DNA of 64,000 nt from Fodinicurvata halophila (GTDB lineage: Bacteria > Pseudomonadota > Alphaproteobacteria > Kiloniellales > DSM-21159), in NCBI RefSeq assembly GCF_042651425.1, contig NZ_JBHSCW010000004.1:62001-126000 (forward strand), in the 5' to 3' direction. The notes beneath the pieces were generated by a model. That model saw only the letters and a list, made by a program, of their open reading frames with translations. It had not been told where the DNA came from and did no database searches. The first letter of the stretch is position 1, and each line of letters starts with the position of its first letter. The position numbers and the translations under genes are program-made. Shown in pieces: positions 34,223 through 43,556 of the stretch.

Positions 34223-35137
34223 ATGAATGATGAACAAAAACACGAGACTGCGACCGGGCAGCCGAAGCTGTTCTGCTTCGGGCTGGGATTCAGCGCTCTG
34301 ACGCTGGGACAGCGACTGCTCGGCAAGGGCTGGCGGGTGGCCGGCACGACCCGCAGTCAGGACAAGGCGGAGCATCTGCGGGCACAGGGATTCGAGACCT
34401 GGCTTTTCGATCCCGAGCGTCCCCTTGCCGATGCTGAGACAGCCCTGGCCGGCACGCAGTATCTCTTGAGTTCCGTCCCGCCATTGCCGGTGGGCGATCC
34501 CGTGCTGGCGGCGCATGGGGAGGCCATTGCCCGATTGCCGGAGACAAGCTGGATCGGCTATCTCTCGACCACCGGCGTTTACGGAAATGCCGACGGTGGC
34601 TGGGTGGACGAGGACTCGCCCATCCAGCCCAGCGGCGAACGCGGGCGCCGCCGGGCGGACGCCGAGGCCGCCTGGCTGGAATTGGGGCAGCGAAGCGGCC
34701 GGCCGGTCCACCTCTTCCGTCTGGCCGGTATCTATGGACCGGGGCGCAACCAGCTGGAAAGCCTGAAGCGCGGCAAGGCGCGGCGCATCCACAAGCCGGG
34801 ACAGGTTTTCAGCCGCATCCATGTGGAGGACATCGCCGCGGTGCTGGAGGCCTCCATGGCCCGTCCCGCGGGGGGGAGGGCCTACAACGTCTGCGACGAC
34901 GAGCCGTCCGATCCCGCAGAGGTCGTGAGCTATGCCGCAGATCTGCTGGGCGTCGAACCGCCGCCCCTCGTTCCGTTCGAGGAGGCTGATCTCTCGCCCA
35001 TGGCCCGAAGTTTCTACGATGACAGCAAGCGTGTTGCGAACCGCCGGATCAAGGAAGAGCTTGGGGTCCGCCTGGCCTATCCCGACTATCGCAGCGGCCT
35101 GTCTGCTCTGCTGAATGACGTCGAGGCCGCGTCCTGA
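34223..35137 (+). CDS. NAD-dependent epimerase/dehydratase-like protein (YeeZ type)
   Basis: 304 residues. Extended short-chain dehydrogenase fold: dinucleotide loop FCFGLGFSALTLG (about residues 17-29), STTGVYG with the catalytic-Tyr region, RLAGIYGPGRN, and FSRIHVEDIAAVLEASM. The loop reads G-x-G-F-S rather than the usual GxxGxxG, as in YeeZ-like members. Substrate unknown. Divergent from the TPR gene. Confidence 0.86.
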   Translation: MNDEQKHETATGQPKLFCFGLGFSALTLGQRLLGKGWRVAGTTRSQDKAEHLRAQGFETWLFDPERPLADAETALAGTQYLLSSVPPLPVGDPVLAAHGEAIARLPETSWIGYLSTTGVYGNADGGWVDEDSPIQPSGERGRRRADAEAAWLELGQRSGRPVHLFRLAGIYGPGRNQLESLKRGKARRIHKPGQVFSRIHVEDIAAVLEASMARPAGGRAYNVCDDEPSDPAEVVSYAADLLGVEPPPLVPFEEADLSPMARSFYDDSKRVANRRIKEELGVRLAYPDYRSGLSALLNDVEAAS

Positions 35138-35149
35138 GAGAGCTCGGGC

Positions 35150-35917
35150 TCAACCGATGCGGGCGATGAGCGCGTCCAGAGTGGCTTTCAGGTGGCCGAG
35201 ATCCCGTTCGGTCGAGAAGCGGTGATCGGCATCTTTCACCAGCTTGATCTCGACATCCTGGGTCGTCAGGGTCTCGGCCAGCCGGATGGCGGTGCGGTAG
35301 GGGACGTCATGGTCCGCCATGCCGTGCAGGAGGCGGACCGGGCAGCTGATTTCCAGGGGCTTGCGCAGCAGCAGGCGCTGACGTCCGTCCTCGATCAGGT
35401 CTCGTGTGATGATGTAGGACGATTCCGCGTACTCCGAGGGCACCTCGATGCGACCCTTGTCCATCACCTCTTGGCGCAGTTCCGGGGTCAGCTGCTCCCA
35501 CATCAGGTCTTCGGTGAAATCGGGGGCCGCGGCAATGCCCACCAGGCCGGCCACGCGCTCGGCCCGGGCCAGGGCCGCCAGCAGCATGACCCAGCCGCCC
35601 ATGGAGGAGCCGACGAGGATCTGAGGGCCTTCCGTCAGCTGGTCGATCATCTGTAGGGCATCCTCGGTCCAGTGACCGATGGTGCCGGTCTCGAACTCGC
35701 CGCCGGACTCGCCATGTCCCGAGTAGTCGAAACGCAGGAAGGCCTGTCCCCGCTGCCGGCAGTGGTCTTCCAGTTCCGTGGCCTTGGTGCCTGTCATGTC
35801 GGACTTGTAGCCGCCCAGGAAGACAACGCCGGGCGTGTGGCCCTCCAGGCGACGCCAGGCAAGGCGGGTCCCGTCGTTGGACGTGAGAAATTCCGGGGAT
35901 CTGCTGGCTTCGGTCAT
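35150..35917 (-). CDS. Alpha/beta hydrolase
   Basis: 255 residues from ATG 35917 (GGAG 6 bases upstream; ATG 35941 also possible). Nucleophile elbow GSSMGG, oxyanion region FLGGYKSDMTGTKA, FDYSGHGESGG, and C-terminal acid/His LLHGMADHDVPY and DADHRFS. It resembles ABHD10-like thioesterases/esterases. No signal peptide. Convergent with the epimerase-like gene; substrate unknown. Confidence 0.88.
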   Translation of the reverse strand: MTEASRSPEFLTSNDGTRLAWRRLEGHTPGVVFLGGYKSDMTGTKATELEDHCRQRGQAFLRFDYSGHGESGGEFETGTIGHWTEDALQMIDQLTEGPQILVGSSMGGWVMLLAALARAERVAGLVGIAAAPDFTEDLMWEQLTPELRQEVMDKGRIEVPSEYAESSYIITRDLIEDGRQRLLLRKPLEISCPVRLLHGMADHDVPYRTAIRLAETLTTQDVEIKLVKDADHRFSTERDLGHLKATLDALIARIG

Positions 35918-36057
35918 GACGGCTCCTGCGGTCTCTGGCATGGTCGGCTTCACCAAAGGCTAACAGGAACGGCTTTTCTTGACAGCCTTCGAAAAGCCCC
36001 CTAAGTCCCGGCACTCTATCAGTTTTGGAACTCTCTTGCGGGAAGGAAAACACCGGC

Positions 36058-37980
36058 ATGGTTGCGATCACACTGCCGGACGGATCGGAAAAGGCATATG
36101 ACGGCCCTGTCAGCGGCCTGGACGTGGCGGAATCCATCGGCTCCGGCCTTGCGAAGGCGGCCCTGGCCGTCAAGGTGAACGGCGAGCTGCGCGACCTGAC
36201 GCGCCCCATCGAGGAGGATGCCCGGCTGGAGATCGTCACCCGCAACCACGAGGATGCCCTGGAGCTGCTGCGCCATGACGCAGCCCACGTGATGGCGGAA
36301 GCCGTGCAGGAACTCTACCCCGGAACGCAGGTGACCTTCGGGCCGGCCACCGAGGACGGCTTCTACTACGACTTCGCGCGCGACGAGCCCTTCACCCAGG
36401 AGGACCTGGAGAAGATCGAGGCGCGCATGCACGAGATCGTCAAGCGTGACGAGGCGATCCGGCGCGAGGTCTGGGACCGCGACGAGGCCATCCGCTATTT
36501 CGAGTCCATCGGCGAGATCTACAAGGCCGAGCATATCCGCAGCCTGCCCGAAGACGAGGTGATCACCGTCTATCGCCAGGGTGACTGGCTGGACCTCTGC
36601 CTGGGCCCGCACCTGCCCACCACCAGCAAGCTGGGGCACGGCTTCAAGTTGCTGAAGGTCTCCGGCGCCTACTGGCGGGGCGATTCGAGCAACGAACAGC
36701 TGCAGCGCATCTACGGCACCGCCTGGGAGGACGAAAAGCGTCTCAAGGCCTATCTCACCATGCTGGAAGAGGCGGCAAAGCGCGACCATCGTCGCCTGGG
36801 GCGCGAGATGAGCCTGTTTCACCTGCAGGAAGAGGCCGTGGGCTCGGTTTTCTGGCACCCCCACGGCTGGACGCTGTATCGCACGGTGGAAGAGTACATG
36901 CGCCGGCGTCTCGAGGAGGCCGACTATCACGAGGTCAAGACACCGCAGCTGATCGATCGCAATCTCTGGGAGGCCTCGGGGCACTGGGAGAAGTTCCGCG
37001 AACACATGTTCATCGCCGAGAGCGAGGAGCGGATTCTCGCGGTGAAGCCGATGAACTGCCCGGGGCACGTGCAGATCTACAAGCAGGGCATCACCAGCTA
37101 TCGCGACCTGCCTTATCGCATGGCCGAGTTCGGCAGCTGTCACCGCAACGAGCCCTCGGGGGCTCTGCATGGCCTGATGCGCGTGCGCTCCTTCACCCAG
37201 GACGATGCGCACATCTTCTGTACCGAGGACCAGATCGTCAGCGAGACCAAGCGCTTCTGCGATCTGCTGAAGACGGTCTACCAGGATTTCGGGTTCACCG
37301 AGATCACGGTGAAGTTCTCGGACCGTCCGGCCACCCGCTCCGGCAGCGACGCCGTTTGGGACAAGGCGGAGAAGGCGCTCAAGGAAGCCACCGAGGCGAC
37401 GGGCCTGAACTATACGCTCAATCCGGGCGAGGGGGCGTTCTATGGCCCCAAGCTGGAGTTCGTCCTCAAGGATGCCATCGGCCGGGACTGGCAGTGCGGA
37501 ACCCTGCAGGTGGATTTCGTCCTGCCGGAACGTCTGGAGGCAACCTATGTGGCGGAGGACGGCAGCCGGCAGCGGCCCGTCATGCTGCATCGGGCGATCC
37601 TGGGCTCGTTCGAGCGTTTCCTGGCCATCCTGATCGAAAACTTCGCAGGACGCTTTCCGCTGTGGCTGGCGCCACTCCAGGTGGTGGTGGCCACCATCAC
37701 CAACGATGCGGACGACTATGCCCATCAGGTGGCGGAGCAGCTGCGTGCCGCCGGCTTGCGCGTGGAAACGGACTTGCGCAACGAGAAGATCAACTACAAG
37801 GTTCGCGAGCACTCGCATGCCAAGGTGCCGGTGATCGCCGTGGTGGGCAAGCGCGAGGCGGAGCAGCAGGGCGTGAATCTGCGCTGGCTCGGCTCGAAGG
37901 AACAGGAGTCGCTTGCGCTGAGTGAAGCAGTGAATAAACTGGAGTGGGAAGCACGGGCGCCCGACAGGGCACCGGTCTGA
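36058..37980 (+). CDS. thrS: Threonyl-tRNA synthetase
   Basis: 640 residues from ATG 36058 (GGAAGGA about 10 bases upstream). N-terminal TGS domain (1-62), editing domain with HDAAHVMAEAV, class II catalytic core with zinc-binding MNCPGH, motif 2 FGSCHRNEPSGALHGLMRVRSFTQDD and motif 3 HRAILGSFERF, and C-terminal anticodon-binding domain. Normal full length. infC follows after 59 bases. Confidence 0.97.
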   Translation: MVAITLPDGSEKAYDGPVSGLDVAESIGSGLAKAALAVKVNGELRDLTRPIEEDARLEIVTRNHEDALELLRHDAAHVMAEAVQELYPGTQVTFGPATEDGFYYDFARDEPFTQEDLEKIEARMHEIVKRDEAIRREVWDRDEAIRYFESIGEIYKAEHIRSLPEDEVITVYRQGDWLDLCLGPHLPTTSKLGHGFKLLKVSGAYWRGDSSNEQLQRIYGTAWEDEKRLKAYLTMLEEAAKRDHRRLGREMSLFHLQEEAVGSVFWHPHGWTLYRTVEEYMRRRLEEADYHEVKTPQLIDRNLWEASGHWEKFREHMFIAESEERILAVKPMNCPGHVQIYKQGITSYRDLPYRMAEFGSCHRNEPSGALHGLMRVRSFTQDDAHIFCTEDQIVSETKRFCDLLKTVYQDFGFTEITVKFSDRPATRSGSDAVWDKAEKALKEATEATGLNYTLNPGEGAFYGPKLEFVLKDAIGRDWQCGTLQVDFVLPERLEATYVAEDGSRQRPVMLHRAILGSFERFLAILIENFAGRFPLWLAPLQVVVATITNDADDYAHQVAEQLRAAGLRVETDLRNEKINYKVREHSHAKVPVIAVVGKREAEQQGVNLRWLGSKEQESLALSEAVNKLEWEARAPDRAPV

Positions 37981-38026
37981 ACACAATAACTCCCAGTCCG
38001 TACTGGGGGCAGGATTCAACAGATAC

Positions 38027-38042
38027 AGGAGACATATCCATA
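38027..38042 (+). promoter_or_regulatory. Ribosome binding site deciding an AUA start for infC
   Basis: AGGAG (38027-38031) is 8 bases before ATA (38040-38042), the optimal distance. The first in-frame ATG (38055) is 23 bases away, and no ATG, GTG or TTG lies nearer in frame. Confidence 0.7.
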
Positions 38043-38576
38043 GCAAGGCCACCAATGGACGCGGCACCTAGCAAGGATGGACCGCGCGTAAATGATCAGA
38101 TCCGCAACCCCAAGGTTCGGCTGATCGATGAAGAAGGGGAAAATGTCGGCGTCGTGGAGATTCACGAAGCGATGGAACGCGCCGACAATGCGGGACTCGA
38201 TCTCGTGGAGATCGTTCCCAATTCGGATCCGCCCGTCTGCAAGATACTTGACTACGGCAAGTACAAGTACGAGGCGCAGAAGCGTGCCAACGAGGCGCGC
38301 AAGAAGCAGAAGACCATCGAGGTCAAGGAAATCAAGATGCGCCCCAATATCGACCAGCATGACTATGAGGTGAAGATGCGGGCGATCCAGCGTTTCCTGA
38401 GTGAAGGCGACAAGGTCAAGGTGACCATGCGCTTCCGCGGGCGCGAAATGGTTCACCAGGAACTGGGGTTGAACCTGTTGAACCGGGTGCGGGACGAGAC
38501 CGACGACCTGGGCAAGATCGAACAGTCCCCGAAAATGGAAGGCCGCCAGATGACCATGGTGATGGCGCCGCGCTGA
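38040..38576 (+). CDS. infC: Translation initiation factor IF-3
   Basis: 178 residues from the ATA at 38040 (173 from ATG 38055). N-domain DGPRVNDQIRNPKVRLIDEEGENVG, linker KYKYEAQKRANEARKKQKT, C-domain KEIKMRPNIDQHDYEVKMRAIQRFLSEGDKVKVTMRFRGREM. Selects initiator tRNA and proper start codons on the 30S subunit. A non-AUG start would give autoregulation, as with the AUU start of E. coli infC. rpmI-rplT, often next to infC, do not follow here. Confidence 0.95.
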   Translation: MARPPMDAAPSKDGPRVNDQIRNPKVRLIDEEGENVGVVEIHEAMERADNAGLDLVEIVPNSDPPVCKILDYGKYKYEAQKRANEARKKQKTIEVKEIKMRPNIDQHDYEVKMRAIQRFLSEGDKVKVTMRFRGREMVHQELGLNLLNRVRDETDDLGKIEQSPKMEGRQMTMVMAPR

Positions 38577-38607
38577 AACGACGGCGCCGATCGGGTGGCC
38601 AATGACA

Positions 38608-38640
38608 AAGGAACGGCAGCGTCGGTGGCTGCCGTTCCTT
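38608..38640. terminator. Hairpin between infC and the stress-protein gene
   Basis: A 13-bp perfect stem AAGGAACGGCAGC/GCTGCCGTTCCTT with a 7-base loop lies between the convergent genes; the T tract is very short on both strands. Confidence 0.65.
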
Positions 38641-38684
38641 GACGTGCATCCGGGGTCTTGCTCGTTCCAGGCGGACCCCTGAGT

Positions 38685-39509
38685 TCAGTGAGACATGAAG
38701 ACCGGCAGGGGGCTGCGCCGGAGCAGTGTGTTGGTCACGCCGCCGAGGACGATCTGGCGCCAGCGCGCATGGCCGTAAGCACCGGTGACGATCATGTCGC
38801 AATCGCGTTTCTGGGCCTGCTCGATGATGGTGTCACCGGTCGCACTGCGCGATGTCCGACTGTCGACCTCCACGTTGATTCCGTGACGATCGAGATGCGC
38901 GGCGATGCTGGCGCCCGGCAGTTCGTGCGTCTTCTCCACATTGACCGAGAGCAGCGTCACCTTGTTCGATTCGCGCAGAAAGGGCAGGGAATCGGACACA
39001 GCGCGCGCCGCTTCGCGGCTGCCGTCCCAGGCCACCAGGATGTTCTTTCCGATGGACTTGTCGATGCCGGCTTCCGGGACGACCAGCACCGGCCGCCCGC
39101 TTTCCAGGATGACGCTTTCCGCCAGGTCCCGGAATGCGTCGGGAACCTGCTTCAGACCGATCGGGCCCAGCAGGATGAGGTCTGAATAGCGTCCGTGCAG
39201 ACTGACGGAATTCTCCGGTTCCCCGGTGACGGCCTGCCATTCACTGGACGCCTCGCGCCCGGCCTGCCGCAGCTTTTCCTCGAAGAGCTTTCGAAGAGAG
39301 CTCATGTGTTCGTCATATTCCTTGGAAATGTCGCGCACGAGTTGCTGGGGCATCACGGCCGCACCGTAGGCCGGGATCGGTTCGGGCGGCCGGATTCCCA
39401 AGCCAGCCAGATGAGCGTCCTTCTCGGTTGCCAGCGCGATGGCAGCCTCGAGACGGGCTTTTCCCGAGGGCGTGTCCTCAACGTGAACGAGCAGGGTTTT
39501 GAGCGTCAT
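38685..39509 (-). CDS. Universal stress protein, tandem UspA domains
   Basis: 274 residues from the second of two adjacent ATGs (39509; GGAG 6 bases upstream; 39512 adds one residue). Two Usp domains: residues about 1-145 (KTLLVHVEDTPSGKARLEAA) and 150-274 (KNILVAWDGSREAARAV). The second has the ATP-binding GAYGHARWRQIVLGG motif and ends SPLPVFMSH; the first is degenerate there. Role: stress survival, by family only. Confidence 0.92.
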   Translation of the reverse strand: MTLKTLLVHVEDTPSGKARLEAAIALATEKDAHLAGLGIRPPEPIPAYGAAVMPQQLVRDISKEYDEHMSSLRKLFEEKLRQAGREASSEWQAVTGEPENSVSLHGRYSDLILLGPIGLKQVPDAFRDLAESVILESGRPVLVVPEAGIDKSIGKNILVAWDGSREAARAVSDSLPFLRESNKVTLLSVNVEKTHELPGASIAAHLDRHGINVEVDSRTSRSATGDTIIEQAQKRDCDMIVTGAYGHARWRQIVLGGVTNTLLRRSPLPVFMSH

Positions 39510-39512
39510 CAT

Positions 39513-39841
39513 CTTCTCCCTATTATCGGTTTTCAGGCAACGCAGGGCAGCCTGACTCACATATGCGTGTTGCGACAGGGGGTTTCAAAGTTTCTCCGGG
39601 AACGAGACAATGAAGCCTTGACTTTGTGCGCTGCACAATTCACATAAGCACAGGCTTCCATTATCAGCCGACTGCGTGCGGGATCGAATTCATCTGTCCC
39701 TGTCCACAACGGAAGCCTTCAATCAGATCAAAGACGGCCTTTTCACGCGGGGCTTTCAGACAGCCCCGGATGTGTCTTTCCTGTCGGAAAGCACACGAAC
39801 CGCATTGTGCGGCAAATCCGGGCAAACCGGAAATACAGGAA
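39513..39841 (+). other. Upstream region of the DEAD-box helicase gene
   Basis: The helicase frame is open throughout but lacks coding features here. TTGACT at 39618 could be a -35 element, though the hexamer 17 bases on (CACATA) is poor. If used, the leader would exceed 190 bases, as seen for cold-regulated helicase genes in other bacteria. Nothing else is recognised. Confidence 0.4.
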
Positions 39842-41176
39842 TTGACATCATTCAATGATCTCGGCCTCAATGCCGAGCTTCTCAAGGCGCTGAGCGCCCA
39901 GAACTTCGAAACCCCCACTCCGATTCAGAGCCGTGCCATTCCCCTGGTGCTGCAGGAGAAGGATCTCCTTGGCATTGCCCAGACCGGGACCGGCAAGACG
40001 GCCGCCTTCGGCCTGCCGCTACTGCAGCGCCTGAAGAGCCAGGATCGTCGCCCAGTGCCCAAAAGCTGCCGTGCACTGATTCTCAGCCCGACTCGTGAAC
40101 TGGCGGGACAGATCGCGGACAACCTGTGCAGCTATGCCAAGTTCAGCCGCCAGCACATCGCCTGTGTCGTGGGTGGTGTGCCCGTCCGCAAGCAGGCCAT
40201 TGCCCTCAACAAGGGCGTCGATGTGCTTGTGGCCACGCCGGGCCGGTTGCTGGACCTCGTGGATCAGCGCGCCGTGCAGCTGCAGGACGTTGAAGTCCTG
40301 GTGCTCGACGAGGCCGACCAGATGCTGGACCTGGGCTTCATTCATGCCCTGGACCGCATCGCGAAGCTCGTTCCAAGCCAGCGGCAGACCCTGCTGTTCT
40401 CGGCAACCATGCCCAAATCCATTGCCAGCCTGGCTGCACGCTTCCTGAGGGACCCTGTCCGGGTCGAGGTTAGCGCAGCGGCCACGCCGGTCGAGCGGAT
40501 CGACCAGAAGATCGCGTTCGTGCAGGGCGGCGGCAAGGCAAACCTGCTGCGCGAGATCCTGTCCGAGGCACCCGATGCCCGGGCGCTGGTCTTCACGCGC
40601 ACCAAGCGCGGCGCCGATCGTGTGTCCCGGGATCTGGAAACTGCCGGTCTGCAGGCCGATGCGCTGCACGGCAACAAGAGCCAGAGCCAGCGTGAACGGG
40701 CGCTCGGCGCCTTCCGCAAGGGCAAGGCCCGTGTCCTGGTCGCCACCGATATCGCCGCGCGCGGCATCGATGTCAGCGGGATCACCCATGTGATCAACTA
40801 CGACCTGCCCAACGTTCCCGAGAGCTATGTTCACCGCATCGGCCGTACGGCCCGTGCCGGCGCCTCCGGCCTGGCCATTTCCTTCTGCAGTCCCGATGAA
40901 CACGCCTATCTGCGGGACATCGAACGCCTGACGGGCAGTGCCATCCAGACACTGGACGGCAGTGCGCGCCCGGTCATCAACGGCGGCGGAAACAACGCAC
41001 GGCCCGGTGGAGGCAAGTCGCAGAAGAGCAGATCCAATTCCCGTGGTGCCGGCTCTGCCAACGGCGGGCGTGCCGAGAACTCCGGAAAACCCAATGGGCG
41101 CAACGGACAGGCCCAGCGCAAGCGGCGCACAGACGCCAGCGGCAACGGCCAGAGGCGCCAACGCCTCGCCTCCTGA
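39842..41176 (+). CDS. DEAD-box RNA helicase
   Basis: 444 residues from TTG 39842, where family homology begins (TSFNDLGLNAELLKAL). The frame extends to 39626, but that part is Cys-rich and unlike the family; the TTG's ribosome binding site is not clear. Q motif TPTPIQSRAIP, Walker A AQTGTGKT, PTRELAGQ, DEAD in VLDEADQML, SAT in FSATMP, ARGIDV and HRIGRTARAG are complete. The basic Gly/Asn/Arg-rich tail (last 75 residues) is typical of RhlE-type RNA-binding extensions. Role: RNA unwinding in ribosome assembly or decay. Confidence 0.93.
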   Translation: MTSFNDLGLNAELLKALSAQNFETPTPIQSRAIPLVLQEKDLLGIAQTGTGKTAAFGLPLLQRLKSQDRRPVPKSCRALILSPTRELAGQIADNLCSYAKFSRQHIACVVGGVPVRKQAIALNKGVDVLVATPGRLLDLVDQRAVQLQDVEVLVLDEADQMLDLGFIHALDRIAKLVPSQRQTLLFSATMPKSIASLAARFLRDPVRVEVSAAATPVERIDQKIAFVQGGGKANLLREILSEAPDARALVFTRTKRGADRVSRDLETAGLQADALHGNKSQSQRERALGAFRKGKARVLVATDIAARGIDVSGITHVINYDLPNVPESYVHRIGRTARAGASGLAISFCSPDEHAYLRDIERLTGSAIQTLDGSARPVINGGGNNARPGGGKSQKSRSNSRGAGSANGGRAENSGKPNGRNGQAQRKRRTDASGNGQRRQRLAS

Positions 41177-41188
41177 GGACAGTGAGCC

Positions 41189-41932
41189 TCAGACGGGCAG
41201 GTTTTCCTGGCCCGGATCGGCCGCCTTTTCGGCCTGCCTGCGTTCCTCGGGACGCAGGTGGGCCATCAGGCGACGCTCGATGTGCTTGAAGATGAACAGG
41301 ATGCCATAGCTGCAGGCCAGGTAGATCAAGCCCGCGGTGATGTAGATCTCGTAAACCGCGAAGGTGCGCGCCACGATCGAGCGTGCGACACCGGTCAGGT
41401 CGAGGATCGTGATGATCGAGACCAGCGAGGTCGCCTGGAACAGGAAGATCACTTCGTTGGAATAGGCCGGCAAGGCCAGGCGGAAGGCCTTGGGCAGGAT
41501 GATGCGGCGATGGAGCAGCCAGCCGCTCATGCCGCAGGCACGGGCGGCCTCCACCTCGCCGTGGGGCACGGCCTGTATGGAACCGCGCAGGATCTCCGCC
41601 GTATAGGCGCCGGTGTTCAGCGTCAGGGTCAGCACGGCGCAGAAGTAGGCTTCCCGGAAATAGGTCCACAGCCCTATGGCCTCAAGTTCGGCCCGGAACT
41701 GCCCGCCGCCATAGTAGATCAGGAACAGCTGGACCAGCAGCGGCGTCCCCCGGAAATAGAAGATATAGGCATAGGCCGGCCAGCGCAGGAGCGGGTTTGG
41801 CGACAGCCGCAGAAGTGCGGAGGGGATCGCCAGGATCAGCCCAAGAAATACCGAGAGCACGGTGATCTGCAGGGTTATTCCCAGTCCGTCCAGGAGCTGC
41901 GGCAGGGAGTCGATCACGAGCTGGAGGTTCAT
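41189..41932 (-). CDS. Basic amino acid ABC transporter permease (HisM-like)
   Basis: 247 residues, five membrane segments, the first near residues 15-38. The cytoplasmic EAA loop reads GEVEAARACGMSGWLLHRRIILPKAFRLALP. YIFYFRGTPLLVQLFLIYYG is typical of the HisM side of His/Lys/Arg/Orn importers. Last gene of a four-gene operon; 4 bases from the HisQ-like gene. Confidence 0.9.
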   Translation of the reverse strand: MNLQLVIDSLPQLLDGLGITLQITVLSVFLGLILAIPSALLRLSPNPLLRWPAYAYIFYFRGTPLLVQLFLIYYGGGQFRAELEAIGLWTYFREAYFCAVLTLTLNTGAYTAEILRGSIQAVPHGEVEAARACGMSGWLLHRRIILPKAFRLALPAYSNEVIFLFQATSLVSIITILDLTGVARSIVARTFAVYEIYITAGLIYLACSYGILFIFKHIERRLMAHLRPEERRQAEKAADPGQENLPV

Positions 41933-41936
41933 CGCC

Positions 41937-42626
41937 TCAGGCCCTCCGGATTCCGCGGTTGGCCCAGTTCTCCAGGCGCTGCTGGATGAAGACGGAAACC
42001 AGCGTGATGCCCAGGTAGAGCAGGGAGGCGATGAAGAAGAAGGTGAAGGGCAGCCGCGTCGCGCCCATGGCGATCGAGGCGGTGCGCATCAACTCCTCGA
42101 GCTGGATGATGGAGATGAGGGCGGTTGCCTTGATCAGCACCATCCAGACGTTGCCGAGGCCCGGCAGGGCAAAGCGCCAGACCTGTGGCAGGATGATGCG
42201 GCGCAGGACCAGAAGACGGTGCATGCCGCAGGCCTGGGCGGCCTCGATCTGACCCCTGGGAATGGACTGGAAGGCTCCGCGAAAGACCTCTGTCGCAAAG
42301 GCGCCATAGATGAAGCCGAGCGTGATCACGCCGGCCAGGAAGGGATTGAAGTCGATCCTGATGTCATAGCCCATGTCCCCGGCAATGTTCTGAATCAGGG
42401 TCGGCGTTCCGTAGAAGATCAGCAGGATCAGCAGAAGTTCAGGGATGCCGCGGATGACGGTGGTGTAGACATTCGCCCCACCGCGCAGGACAGGATTGCC
42501 GGAAAGCTTGGCGCCGGCCCCGACAATGCCCAGGCAGATGGCGAGCGCCAGCGAGCAGAGACCGACCAGGACGGTCATCTGCAATCCCTCTAGCAGCATC
42601 CAGCCGTAGCCCTGCAGGTTCAGCAT
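41937..42626 (-). CDS. Basic amino acid ABC transporter permease (HisQ-like)
   Basis: 229 residues, five membrane segments, EAA loop GQIEAAQACGMHRLLVLRRIILPQVWRFALP. RGIPELLLILLIFYG is the HisQ-type signature region. Forms the heteromeric channel with the HisM-like partner encoded directly downstream. Confidence 0.9.
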   Translation of the reverse strand: MLNLQGYGWMLLEGLQMTVLVGLCSLALAICLGIVGAGAKLSGNPVLRGGANVYTTVIRGIPELLLILLIFYGTPTLIQNIAGDMGYDIRIDFNPFLAGVITLGFIYGAFATEVFRGAFQSIPRGQIEAAQACGMHRLLVLRRIILPQVWRFALPGLGNVWMVLIKATALISIIQLEELMRTASIAMGATRLPFTFFFIASLLYLGITLVSVFIQQRLENWANRGIRRA

Positions 42627-42650
42627 AAGGTCACTCTCGGAAAGCGAACT

Positions 42651-42683
42651 CCCGCCCCGACAGGAGGCGCCTGCCGGAGCGGG
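42651..42683 (-). promoter_or_regulatory. Intercistronic stem-loop after the binding-protein gene
   Basis: CCCGC, CCG and CAGG pair symmetrically with CCTG, CGG and GCGGG around a 5-base loop, with single-base bulges opposite each other. Its position between binding-protein and permease genes suggests mRNA stabilisation of the upstream part, giving excess binding protein. Confidence 0.6.
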
Positions 42684-42696
42684 GTGGACTCACGAG

Positions 42697-43494
42697 TTAG
42701 CGAGAGCCATAGGCGTCGAAGTCGAAGTACTTGTCGTTGATTTCCTTGTAGGTGCTGTTCTCCCGGATCTCGGCGATGGCTTCGTTGAAAGCCTTGCGCA
42801 GCTCGTCCTCGCCGGGACGCACCGCGATGCCGACGCCTTCGCCGTGCCATTCCTCTTCACTGTAGTCCGGACCGACAAACTCGTAGTCCTCGCCTTCCTC
42901 CTTGTTCAGGAAGCCCTCCAGAAGGACGACGGAATCGGCCATCACCAGATCGACGCGGCCGTTGGTCAGGTCGAGATTGGCCTCTTCCTGGCTGGCATAG
43001 AGGCTGAGATCCACGCCCGGGAAGTTGTCCTTCAGGAAGTTCTCGTGGATCGTCGCCCGTTGAACACCCACGGTCATGCCATCGAGTACCTCGGCGGCTT
43101 CGTCGATGTCATCGGGGATTTCCAGGTCCATGTCCTTCGGTTTCACGAACTTGGCCGGGGTCTGGTAGTACTTGTCAGTGAAGTCGACGACCTCCTTGCG
43201 TTCCTCCGTGATGGACATGGAGGCGATGATGGCGTCGTACTTCTTGGCCAGGAGGCCGGGAATGATCCCGTCCCAGTCCTGGACGACGAATTCACAGTCG
43301 AAGTTGGCAGCGTCGCAGAGTGCCTTGGCGATCTCGACGTCGAAACCGGCCAACTCGCCATCGGAATCGATGTAGTTGAACGGGGGATAGGCGCCTTCGG
43401 TGCCGATCAGGACCTTCTCCTGGTCCTGGGCCTGGGCACCCAATCCAAACGCCAGTGTTGCCGCCAGGGCAACGGTTCCAAGCAATCCTCTCAT
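42697..43494 (-). CDS. Lys/Arg/Orn/His-type periplasmic binding protein
   Basis: 265 residues. Signal peptide (MRGLLGTVALAATLAFGLGAQAQ) then a family 3 solute-binding fold: IGTEGAYPPFNYIDSDGELAGFDVEIAKALC, WDGIIPGLLAKKYDAIIASMSITEERK and the ligand-carboxylate Arg in that segment. The mature protein is strongly acidic. By family it delivers basic or polar amino acids to the HisQMP-like complex; the exact ligand is not readable. Confidence 0.92.
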   Translation of the reverse strand: MRGLLGTVALAATLAFGLGAQAQDQEKVLIGTEGAYPPFNYIDSDGELAGFDVEIAKALCDAANFDCEFVVQDWDGIIPGLLAKKYDAIIASMSITEERKEVVDFTDKYYQTPAKFVKPKDMDLEIPDDIDEAAEVLDGMTVGVQRATIHENFLKDNFPGVDLSLYASQEEANLDLTNGRVDLVMADSVVLLEGFLNKEEGEDYEFVGPDYSEEEWHGEGVGIAVRPGEDELRKAFNEAIAEIRENSTYKEINDKYFDFDAYGSR

Positions 43495-43556
43495 GGTATC
43501 AAGCTCCCTCTTCAGTGTTGAGTTGCGACCGGGTCCCGTCTTCGGTCTTGTCTGTT

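Noticed and set aside
39626..39841. 72-residue N-terminal extension of the DEAD-box helicase
   Set aside because: Cys-rich, unlike the family, and homology begins sharply at TTG 39842.
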